NCBI GenBank assembly: GCA_947303535.1
Contig: CAMYYQ010000124.1
Coordinates: forward strand, 1 to 5,204
Origin: an uncultured Ruminococcus sp.
Lineage (GTDB): Bacteria; Bacillota_A; Clostridia; Oscillospirales; Ruminococcaceae
Direction of reading: 5' to 3'
DNA: 5,204 nt
In this document: positions 1-4,168 of the stretch, one piece after another
How the letters are laid out: each line of letters begins with the position of its first letter
Numbering within the stretch: the first letter of the stretch is position 1
Translations under genes and position numbers: made by a program
Notes under the pieces: generated by a model
Databases searched by the model: none
The model's input: only the letters and a program-made list of their open reading frames with translations
Told to the model about the DNA's origin: nothing

Positions 1-289
1 CTTTTTTCTCTGTTTCCTTTGGCTTTTCGGTAGTTGCTGCTGTAGTAGTTGTAGTCTGGGCAGCAGATGTCTCAGTGGAAGAGTCGGTAGTACCGGTGAC
101 CTTTTCAGAAGCTGTTGTAGTTTCTTTTTCTGATGTGCTTGTTGTGTCAGTTGTTGTTTCGGCGGACGAGCTTGTGGTAGTTTCATTTTTATCCGTGCTG
201 TCCGTATTCTTTTTATTACCGCAGCTCCACATGGAAGCAGATATCGCAGCAGCAGCGGCAGCAGCGATAATTCTTGAAATAGATGTCAT
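1..289 (-). CDS. Thr-rich lipoprotein, N-terminal part (cut by window edge)
   Basis: The first 96 codons read without a stop from ATG 289-287 to the left edge; the C-terminus and stop lie outside. AAGGAGA (about 295-301 on the plus strand) sits six bases upstream and fixes the start. Residues 1-22 look like a lipoprotein signal: Arg6, then IIAAAAAAAI as the hydrophobic core, then SASMWS before Cys23-Gly24. Met-Trp-Ser before the Cys is not a textbook lipobox (Leu-Ala-Gly/Ala), but the Cys position and the following Gly-Asn-Lys-Lys fit lipid attachment on the outer face of the membrane. From residue 29 on the chain is almost only Thr, Ser, Glu, Lys, Ala and Asp, with runs such as ETTTTS-like blocks and a TTTTT stretch: a flexible, probably glycosylated tether. 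The functional domain, perhaps substrate binding or an enzyme, would lie beyond the window and cannot be named. It has its own promoter at 318-346. Confidence 0.8.
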   Translation of the reverse strand, partial: MTSISRIIAAAAAAAISASMWSCGNKKNTDSTDKNETTTSSSAETTTDTTSTSEKETTTASEKVTGTTDSSTETSAAQTTTTTAATTEKPKETEKK

Positions 290-317
290 AGGGTTCTCCT
301 TAAAACAATATATAAAC

Positions 318-346
318 ATTATAACGCCAAAAGGAGAATGAGTCAA
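318..346 (-). promoter_or_regulatory. Sigma-A promoter of the lipoprotein gene
   Basis: On the minus strand TTGACT (346-341) and TATAAT (323-318) are separated by exactly 17 bases, which is close to ideal for the housekeeping sigma factor. Transcription should start near 311, giving a leader of about 22 bases that carries the AAGGAGA ribosome site. It points away from the glycosyltransferase promoter; the two -35 boxes are 45 bases apart, so a regulator bound between them could affect both genes, though no clear operator is visible there. Confidence 0.8.
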
Positions 347-391
347 TAGTAAATCCGCATTTTTCCGATTTTAAGCTTTGTTTCACTGCTA

Positions 392-420
392 TTGACAGCG
401 TAGCTGCGATGAGGTATAAT
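392..420 (+). promoter_or_regulatory. Perfect-consensus sigma-A promoter of the GT2 gene
   Basis: TTGACA (392-397), 17 bases, then TATAAT (415-420): all twelve positions match the consensus and the spacer is optimal. Start of transcription is expected near 427, giving a leader of about 28 bases that contains the GGAGG ribosome site at 443-447. A promoter this strong suggests constitutive, fairly high expression unless a repressor acts; no palindrome overlaps it. Confidence 0.88.
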
Positions 421-454
421 ATTTTTAATAAAATAGGGATATGGAGGCAAACTT

Positions 455-1192
455 ATGGATAAGACTGAATTTTCTGTTGTTATTCCTGCACATAATGAAG
501 AAAAATACATAGGCAAGTGTCTGAGGGCTGTGCTCAGTGCGTCTAAGTATGTCAAGCCTGACACTGTAGAGATCATCGTTGTTGCTAACAGATGTACCGA
601 TAAGACCTGTGTGATCGCAAGGCATTATGGTGCAAAAGTGCTGATAAATGACGATAAGTGCATTGCGGCAATAAGAAATACAGGAGTAAAGGCTGCAAGG
701 GGGGATATCGTTGTGACTGTAGACGCTGACAGCCTGATGACAAAATACTCCCTTGCAGAGATAAAGGAAAATCTTGAAAGCGGTAAGTATATCGGCGGCG
801 GAACGAGAACAAAGTTTGACAGGATGTCGCTGGGCATCGCAGTTTCATCGCTATATGTCGTTGCAAAGCTTCTGCCAGTTATGGTAAAAAGCGGTGGTCT
901 GCTCAGCGGTGCCATGTTCTGGTTTTACAAGCGAGACTTTGAGGAGATAGGCGGATTTGATGAAAAACTGGTAAGCCTTGAGGATATGGATTTTGCAAGG
1001 CGGCTGAAAAAACTGGGAGATAAGAAAGGGAAGAAATACGGAACTCTCAGGCGTTCGTACCTGACTACTTCAGCGCGTAAATTCGATGAGTTCGGCGACT
1101 GGTATCTCATAAAGAACCGAAAACTGACAAAGCGCATTTTTACAGGAAAAGACCGTGCAGCTGCGGACAGCTTTTACTATGATGTGCGTTAA
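455..1192 (+). CDS. Family 2 glycosyltransferase (GT-A fold)
   Basis: This 245-residue protein should move a sugar from a nucleotide-activated donor to an acceptor at the inner face of the membrane. It opens with the GT2 signature FSVVIPAHNEEKYIGKCL (residues 6-23), followed by EIIVVANRCTDKT (39-51), the nucleotide-binding half. Asp90-Ala-Asp92 in IVVTVDADS is the metal-binding DxD motif, and GGFDEKLVSLEDMDFARRL (166-184) carries the Glu176-Asp177 pair typical of the acceptor side and catalytic base. Residues 126-144 are hydrophobic and may form a membrane-contacting helix, but no clear multi-pass region follows, so it is the short soluble or peripheral type. The C-terminus (185-222) is rich in Lys and Arg, which fits contact with anionic lipid. 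The start is set by GGAGG seven bases upstream and by the consensus promoter. It is transcribed alone, with no cell-wall or polysaccharide genes beside it, so donor and acceptor cannot be deduced. The family is clear; the substrate is unknown. Confidence 0.93.
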   Translation: MDKTEFSVVIPAHNEEKYIGKCLRAVLSASKYVKPDTVEIIVVANRCTDKTCVIARHYGAKVLINDDKCIAAIRNTGVKAARGDIVVTVDADSLMTKYSLAEIKENLESGKYIGGGTRTKFDRMSLGIAVSSLYVVAKLLPVMVKSGGLLSGAMFWFYKRDFEEIGGFDEKLVSLEDMDFARRLKKLGDKKGKKYGTLRRSYLTTSARKFDEFGDWYLIKNRKLTKRIFTGKDRAAADSFYYDVR

Positions 1193-1219
1193 GATAGAAT
1201 CACGAAGTTTTAGTGATAA

Positions 1220-1253
1220 AAAAGTCCCGAAAGTTTAAGCTCTCGGGACTTTT
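1220..1253. terminator. Bidirectional terminator between convergent genes
   Basis: AAAAGTCCCGA (1220-1230) pairs perfectly with TCGGGACTTTT (1243-1253) around a 12-base loop. Read on the plus strand the stem ends in a T tract and lies 27 bases after the glycosyltransferase stop. Read on the minus strand it ends in six Ts and lies 6 bases after the stop of the repeat protein. The A-T feet make it work in both directions, so one hairpin ends both convergent transcripts. Confidence 0.9.
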
Positions 1254-1259
1254 ATAATA

Positions 1260-2402
1260 TCAATAATCCTTTTTCTTGCCGCAGAGTTTGCAGGTCTTGG
1301 AGATGAGCTTGAAGTCACCTCCGCAGTAGACGCATTTTCCTGCGGTTTTTCTGCTTGCGACAACAGTCTCATAGTAAGCTGGGAAATTGGAAGCATTGTC
1401 CGCAAGATTAGGCCATGCGATGCTCAGAAGCTTGGGACAGTTATTGAAGCCGCCGCTTATTTTCTTGAGTGAAGCAGGCAGAGTTATCTTTTCAAGGTTG
1501 GTACAGCCGCTGAAATCGCCGATAGACGAAACACCGCCAGGAACTGTAAAAGCTCTCAGACCTGTGCAGCCGCTGAAGCCGTCAACGCTGAGTATTCCGC
1601 CAGGGAGTTCAATATCGTGCAGTGATACACAGTTCTGGAAAGCGAATGCACCGATAGACTTGATAGTTCTCGGCAGTTCAACAGCAGACAGAGCCGTGCA
1701 GTTTGCGAAAGTACACTCCTCAACCAGTGAAACGCCCTCAGGGATAACTACCCTTTCAAGTTTTTCACAGCCTGAGAAAGCGTATTTGCCTATAGTAGAA
1801 ACATACTGCGGAATCGTTATCTCTTCGAGATTCTTACAGCCTGAGAAAGCGAATGAACCGATGCCGCCGATAGGTTCGGGCAATTCAACAGAAGTAAGAC
1901 TCGAACAGTCTGCAAAGAGACAGTCTGAGATATACCTCATATGAGGCGGTACTACAACGCTTTTAAGACTTGTGCAGCCTCTGAAAGCCCATATATCAAT
2001 AGAATTTATACTGTCAGGGAGCTTTATCTCCTCCAGTGCGGTACAGCCGCGGAAAGCGTATGCGCCGATCTCTTCTACCTTGTCATGGATAGTGATATTC
2101 TTGAGAGTGGTATTGTTCTCAAAAACGTGCTTGCCTATTTTTCGCACTTCTCCAGGGATAGTGATATCCTCGGCATTACCTTTGTATTCGGTAAGAACGC
2201 CATCGGTAACAACAAAATCGGAGCTGTGCTTCTTTACAGCTTTAACTTTCTTGGCAACGTCCTTGTGCTGAGCTTTATACTTGTTGACCGCTTTTGAGAC
2301 GATGAACGGGGTGCTGCAATAGGGACATACCCACGCATCTTTTGTGTTGTCTACCTCGACAGTTTTGTTACAGCTTGTACAAATAGCATTTACGTTAGCC
2401 AT
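1260..2402 (-). CDS. BspA-like leucine-rich repeat protein with two zinc ribbons
   Basis: The 380-residue protein has three parts. Residues 8-29 form a zinc ribbon (Cys8-x2-Cys11, Cys26-x2-Cys29), followed by a Lys-rich linker (37-60). Residues 75-322 hold eleven BspA/LRR_5-type repeats, mostly of 23 residues with the pattern xxLxxIxLPxxIxxIGxxAFxxC. Residues 357-374 form a second, shorter zinc ribbon (Cys357-x2-Cys360, Cys371-x2-Cys374) just before the end. Each repeat from the second on finishes in Cys. There is no signal peptide, sortase motif or membrane segment, so it probably stays in the cytoplasm, unlike classical BspA proteins, which are surface adhesins. LRR arrays are protein-binding surfaces; the partner here is unknown. 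A reading frame extends upstream to an ATG at 2450, but that codon lies upstream of the promoter -10 box (2441-2446) and cannot be in the transcript, so ATG 2402 is the start. It stands alone between its promoter and the shared terminator. Structure class is sure, function is not. Confidence 0.9.
   Translation of the reverse strand: MANVNAICTSCNKTVEVDNTKDAWVCPYCSTPFIVSKAVNKYKAQHKDVAKKVKAVKKHSSDFVVTDGVLTEYKGNAEDITIPGEVRKIGKHVFENNTTLKNITIHDKVEEIGAYAFRGCTALEEIKLPDSINSIDIWAFRGCTSLKSVVVPPHMRYISDCLFADCSSLTSVELPEPIGGIGSFAFSGCKNLEEITIPQYVSTIGKYAFSGCEKLERVVIPEGVSLVEECTFANCTALSAVELPRTIKSIGAFAFQNCVSLHDIELPGGILSVDGFSGCTGLRAFTVPGGVSSIGDFSGCTNLEKITLPASLKKISGGFNNCPKLLSIAWPNLADNASNFPAYYETVVASRKTAGKCVYCGGDFKLISKTCKLCGKKKDY
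1437..2180 (-). repeat. Coding tandem repeats of about 69 bp (eleven LRR units)
   Basis: The LRR part of the gene is built from diverged 69-bp units, one per 23-residue repeat (residues 75-97, then full units ending at Cys120, 143, 166, 189, 212, 235 and 258). The last three units are shorter: 21, 21 and 22 residues (ending at Cys279, 300 and 322), with the G-x-x-A-F segment collapsed to GFSGC, DFSGC or GGFNNC. The DNA of the units is clearly related but not identical, so this is old internal duplication rather than recent expansion. Confidence 0.88.
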
Positions 2403-2411
2403 AATAAATAT

Positions 2412-2418
2412 CCCCCCT
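2412..2418 (-). promoter_or_regulatory. Atypical G6 ribosome binding site of the LRR gene
   Basis: The only purine-rich stretch upstream of ATG 2402 is AGGGGGG, nine bases before the start. It can pair with the CCUCC of 16S rRNA only through a central G-U wobble. The other starts in the window use GGAGG or AAGGAGA (the acetyltransferase has AGAAGG), so this site may be weaker. The homopolymer could also change length by slippage and so tune translation. Confidence 0.6.
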
Positions 2419-2425
2419 GTAATGC

Positions 2426-2441
2426 TTATTTTATAAAATAA
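2426..2441. promoter_or_regulatory. 16-nt palindrome over the LRR gene start point
   Basis: TTATTTTATAAAATAA is a perfect inverted repeat of two eight-base halves. On the minus strand it begins at the last base of the -10 box (2441) and is centred on the expected transcription start (about 2434). That is where a dimeric repressor would block initiation. The sequence is only A and T, so chance is a real alternative; no known regulator site is matched with confidence. Confidence 0.4.
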
Positions 2442-2469
2442 TTGTACCACGTAATGGCGGATATGTCAA
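2441..2469 (-). promoter_or_regulatory. Sigma-A promoter of the LRR gene
   Basis: On the minus strand TTGACA (2469-2464) and TACAAT (2446-2441) are 17 bases apart, eleven of twelve consensus matches. The expected start near 2434 gives a leader of about 32 bases. This promoter settles the gene start, because an in-frame ATG at 2450 falls within it. Confidence 0.85.
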
Positions 2470-2544
2470 TAAAACCAAAGCAAATATCACAAAATATACA
2501 GAACGGCTTACTGTTGTTTGGCAGAATTGCATATACATAATGTA

Positions 2545-2571
2545 AAAGAGCCACTTAAAAAGCGGCTCTTT
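2545..2571 (-). terminator. Terminator of the ddh unit
   Basis: AAAGAGCC (2545-2552) pairs with GGCTCTTT (2564-2571); CTT and AAG inside the loop can add three more pairs after a single mismatch. On the minus strand the stem is followed by TTTTACATT and begins 18 bases after the diaminopimelate dehydrogenase stop. It insulates that gene from the downstream LRR promoter, which begins about 75 bases further on. Confidence 0.85.
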
Positions 2572-2589
2572 CGTAAAAACATATTTCAA

Positions 2590-3579
2590 TTAAAGCATTG
2601 AAGCTCTGAGTTCCTCACCGCTGAGCTTTGAAAGGTATGCAGGAGCAATATCGAATGCAGTTTTGCAGCCTGTTGCCCCCTCAGCCTTGAGTCTTGCAAG
2701 TGCTCTTGCATAGCAGATAAGCACGCTTGCTGTGAACTCAGGATTTGACTCGAGCTTGAGTGAATACTCTATCATCTGATGAGTCTTTTCGCCGTCGCCT
2801 GTGAGACCGCTTCTCATAACGAAGCCGCCGTGAGGCATCTTGTTGTGCTTAGCATCGAATTCCTCTTCGCTGATGAAGTTTACAGTTGTATCGTACTCAT
2901 CGAAGTAGTTCTTCATTGTCTTGATATCATTCTCGATCTGAGCAAGATCAGCGCCCTCCTCAGGAACTATCCAGCATTCTCTGTGGTGCTTCTGACGTGT
3001 TGTGAGCTCAGGCTGGCTTCCGCTGCGGACAGCTTCCATAGCTGACTCTATCGGAACAGTGTACTGGATAGCTCTCTTAACGCCTTTTACGCGGCGGATA
3101 GCATCTGAGTGACCCTGGCTAACGCCCTTGCCCCAGAATGTATAGCTCTTGCCGTTAGGGAGAATTGATTCAGCATAGAGTCTGTTGAGTGAGAAGAGGC
3201 CCGGATCCCAGCCAAGTGAGATGAAAGCGAGGTGACCGCTTTCCTTTGCAGCCTTGTCAACGTTAGCGAAATGCTCGGGTATCCTTGCGTGAGTATCGAA
3301 GCTGTCGATAACATTGAAGAGCTTAGCCATTTCTGGAGTCTGCTTAGGAAGATCTGTAGCACTTCCGCCGCAGATTATCAATACGTCTATATCTTTTGTC
3401 ATTTTCTCGGCATCTGCTACACTGTAGACTTTTGCGCCTGCTGTGAGTGGTTTTACTGATGCAGGATCACGACGTGTGAATATGCCTGCAAGCTCCATAT
3501 CATCGTTCTGACGAATAGCCAGTTCAACGCCTCTGCCGAGGTTACCGTAACCTAAAATACCTATTTTAACTTTTTCCAT
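2590..3579 (-). CDS. ddh: meso-Diaminopimelate D-dehydrogenase
   Basis: This NADPH enzyme (EC 1.4.1.16) reductively aminates L-tetrahydrodipicolinate to meso-diaminopimelate in one step, replacing the succinylase or acetylase branches of lysine synthesis; the product feeds lysine and peptidoglycan cross-links. The protein has 329 residues against about 320 for the Corynebacterium enzyme. The dinucleotide-binding loop is KIGILGYGNLGRG (5-17, Gly10-x-Gly12-x2-Gly15), with Arg36-Arg37 placed to hold the NADPH phosphate. Family blocks follow in order: CGGSATDLPKQ (70-80), DSFDTH (92-97), SLGWDPGLFS (121-130), FWGKGVSQGHSDAIRR (148-163) and MPHGG (248-252). Asp125 of GWDPG matches the residue that contacts the D-amino centre of the substrate. 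AAGGAGG nine bases upstream sets the start. It is transcribed alone from its own promoter, with no other lysine genes beside it, so lysine-pathway control must act on it in trans. No riboswitch-like leader is seen in the roughly 48-base 5' region. Confidence 0.97.
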   Translation of the reverse strand: MEKVKIGILGYGNLGRGVELAIRQNDDMELAGIFTRRDPASVKPLTAGAKVYSVADAEKMTKDIDVLIICGGSATDLPKQTPEMAKLFNVIDSFDTHARIPEHFANVDKAAKESGHLAFISLGWDPGLFSLNRLYAESILPNGKSYTFWGKGVSQGHSDAIRRVKGVKRAIQYTVPIESAMEAVRSGSQPELTTRQKHHRECWIVPEEGADLAQIENDIKTMKNYFDEYDTTVNFISEEEFDAKHNKMPHGGFVMRSGLTGDGEKTHQMIEYSLKLESNPEFTASVLICYARALARLKAEGATGCKTAFDIAPAYLSKLSGEELRASML

Positions 3580-3633
3580 TTGGAAATACCTCCTTTTAAT
3601 TGCTGCGCTCGCCTTTGAACACAGCTTATAAAT

Positions 3634-3663
3634 ATTATATCACCTTTTTTCAGAGTTGTAAAG
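3634..3663 (-). promoter_or_regulatory. Extended -10 promoter of ddh
   Basis: On the minus strand TATAAT (3639-3634) is preceded by TGA, giving the extended -10 form TGnTATAAT. TTTACA (3663-3658) at an 18-base spacing serves as -35 and matches five of six positions. Expected transcription start is near 3627, about 48 bases before ATG. The leader has no obvious riboswitch, T-box or attenuator. Confidence 0.8.
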
Positions 3664-3682
3664 CATTAAATTCATAAAATTT

Positions 3683-3741
3683 AGAACTTATTAGAACTTA
3701 GATTTAAGAACTAAGATCTAAGAACTTAGAACTAAGTGTAA
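3683..3741. repeat. Phased heptanucleotide array, consensus AGAACTA/T
   Basis: From 3693 seven units of seven bases follow without a gap: AGAACTT, AGATTTA, AGAACTA, AGATCTA, AGAACTT, AGAACTA, AGTGTAA. One more unit, AGAACTT at 3683-3689, is set off by three extra bases (ATT). Every unit begins with AG. The array lies about 20 bases upstream of the ddh -35 box and runs directly into the first degenerate palindrome. Heptanucleotide tandem repeats of this kind (STRRs) are known from cyanobacteria; here their role is unknown. Confidence 0.8.
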
Positions 3742-3760
3742 GGGCGGCGTTTCGTTGTCT
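3738..3760. repeat. Possible degenerate REP-like palindrome (copy 0)
   Basis: GTAAGGGCGGCG, a three-base TTT gap, then CGTTGTCT. Eight positions pair around the TTT loop, but several only as G-U or G-T. The head reads GTAA rather than GTAG. The distance of 55 bases to the next copy fits the spacing of the better copies, which is why it is listed. Confidence 0.4.
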
Positions 3761-3763
3761 GTA

Positions 3764-3798
3764 AGTGCATAGTGATTAGTGCATAGTGAAAAGTAGGG
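3764..3798. repeat. Second phased heptanucleotide block, consensus AGTGNNN
   Basis: Five contiguous seven-base units: AGTGCAT, AGTGATT, AGTGCAT, AGTGAAA, AGTAGGG. Seen another way, a 12-base direct repeat (3764-3775 and 3778-3789) recurs at 14 bases. The last unit contains the GTAGGG head of the first well-formed palindrome, so the heptamer block and the palindrome array are joined without a gap. Confidence 0.75.
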
Positions 3799-3819
3799 AA
3801 CGCCGTTCTCGGCGTTCCG
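3793..3819 (+). repeat. REP-like palindrome, copy 1 (GTAG head)
   Basis: GTAG at 3793-3796 is followed by a perfect nine-base stem, GGAACGCCG (3797-3805) with CGGCGTTCC (3810-3818), around the loop TTCT. It is the longest and cleanest stem in the array. The GTAG foot on the 5' side gives it an orientation (plus). Confidence 0.85.
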
Positions 3820-3850
3820 AAAAATACGTGTAAACACCAAATGATGTGTT

Positions 3851-3876
3851 GTAGGGGGCGGCGTCCTCGACGTCCC
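3851..3876 (+). repeat. REP-like palindrome, copy 2 (imperfect stem)
   Basis: GTAG at 3851-3854, left arm 3855-3863, loop TCCT (3864-3867), right arm CGACGTCCC (3868-3876). Seven positions pair normally, one is G-T, and one is a G-A mismatch (3861/3870), so this copy is decaying. It has the same orientation as copy 1. Confidence 0.75.
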
Positions 3877-3886
3877 ACAAATAACT

Positions 3887-3910
3887 GTAGGGACGACCAT
3901 TGGTCGTCCG
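3887..3910 (+). repeat. REP-like palindrome, copy 3 (GTAG head)
   Basis: GTAG at 3887-3890, then GGACGACC (3891-3898), loop ATT, GGTCGTCC (3902-3909): eight perfect pairs. It shares the ACGAC/GTCGT core with the terminator hairpin at 4176-4199. Confidence 0.85.
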
Positions 3911-3946
3911 AAAAAACATCAAACACAAAGCAGATGTATCCAATCT

Positions 3947-3970
3947 GTAGGGGCGAACAGTGTTCGCCCG
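3947..3970 (+). repeat. REP-like palindrome, copy 4 (GTAG head)
   Basis: GTAG at 3947-3950, then GGGCGAAC (3951-3958), loop AGT, GTTCGCCC (3962-3969): eight perfect pairs, three-base loop. It is almost the same sequence as copy 6, of which it is the intact version. Confidence 0.85.
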
Positions 3971-4037
3971 TCAATTCTGATGATACTTACCGCGTCGAGA
4001 AGCGACTATCCTTTTGATAATATACGGACGAGCAAGG

Positions 4038-4054
4038 GGGCGCAGGCTCTGCGC
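4038..4054 (+). repeat. Truncated REP-like palindrome abutting copy 5
   Basis: GCGCAG (4040-4045), loop GCT, CTGCGC (4049-4054): six perfect pairs with the same three-base loop. With two Gs on the left (4038-4039) the left arm has the usual eight bases, but the right arm is cut where the TGTAGGGG of copy 5 begins. It lacks a GTAG head (CAAG is in its place). It looks like a copy truncated by insertion of, or recombination with, copy 5. Confidence 0.6.
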
Positions 4055-4055
4055 T

Positions 4056-4079
4056 GTAGGGGCGAGTTCAGCTCGCCCG
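4056..4079 (+). repeat. REP-like palindrome, copy 5 (GTAG head)
   Basis: GTAG at 4056-4059, then GGGCGAG (4060-4066) and CTCGCCC (4072-4078): seven perfect pairs plus an inner T-G wobble, which leaves a three-base TCA loop. The orientation is the same as the other copies. Confidence 0.83.
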
Positions 4080-4111
4080 TAAATTACGTAAAAAAGCCTA
4101 AATAACACGCT

Positions 4112-4136
4112 GTAGGGTGCGAACAGTGTTCCCCCG
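4112..4136 (+). repeat. REP-like palindrome, copy 6 (decayed twin of copy 4)
   Basis: The head GTAGGG (4112-4117) and the core GCGAACAGTGTTC (4119-4131) match copy 4, but one T is inserted at 4118 and a G has become C at 4132, which breaks the lower stem. Only the inner GAAC/GTTC pairs remain sound. A nearby GTTCTGAAC (4136-4144) is a further small inverted repeat. Confidence 0.7.
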
Positions 4137-4168
4137 TTCTGAACCCCCGTAAAACTTTAGGCAGAAAC

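Larger units (their letters stand above)
3664..4168. other. Gene-free region filled by repeats
   Basis: Between the ddh promoter and the GNAT terminator no credible gene is present. Reading frames here run straight through palindromes, lack ribosome sites and resemble nothing known. The region holds an A/T-rich heptanucleotide array (3683-3741), a second heptanucleotide block (3764-3798) and six to eight short palindromes (3738-4136). No convincing promoter was seen. GC content rises in steps at each palindrome and falls in the A-rich spacers. Confidence 0.8.

Noticed and set aside
75..341. Plus-strand open frame opposite the lipoprotein
   Set aside because: The Val/Ser-rich translation is the mirror of Thr/Glu codons on the minus strand, and there is no plus-strand ribosome site; the minus strand has signal peptide, ribosome site and promoter.
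1387..2297. Long plus-strand open frames opposite the LRR gene (185, 118 and 99 codons)
   Set aside because: They are antisense shadows of the 69-bp coding repeats, which also make their translations look repetitive. The promoter, terminator and zinc ribbons all support the minus strand.
2403..2450. Sixteen-residue N-terminal extension of the LRR protein from ATG 2450
   Set aside because: The codon lies upstream of the -10 box and of the predicted transcription start; it has no ribosome site, and ATG 2402 does.
3580..3633. Lysine riboswitch in the ddh leader
   Set aside because: The leader is only about 48 bases, far shorter than the lysine riboswitch (about 170 or more), and shows no conserved stems.
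3718..3974. Minus-strand open frames of 60 and 80 codons in the repeat region
   Set aside because: They run through several palindromes and heptamers, have no ribosome site or promoter, and their translation looks like nothing coherent.
3738..4136. CRISPR array
   Set aside because: The units are palindromes with differing stems and uneven spacing (22-87 bases). Only GTAGGG is constant, not a full repeat of 24-40 bases, and no cas gene is nearby.
3738..4136. A tandem set of intrinsic terminators or a structured noncoding RNA
   Set aside because: The palindromes lack T tracts on the plus strand except for short ones, and no promoter reads into the array, so only the copy at 4169-4199 fits a terminator.
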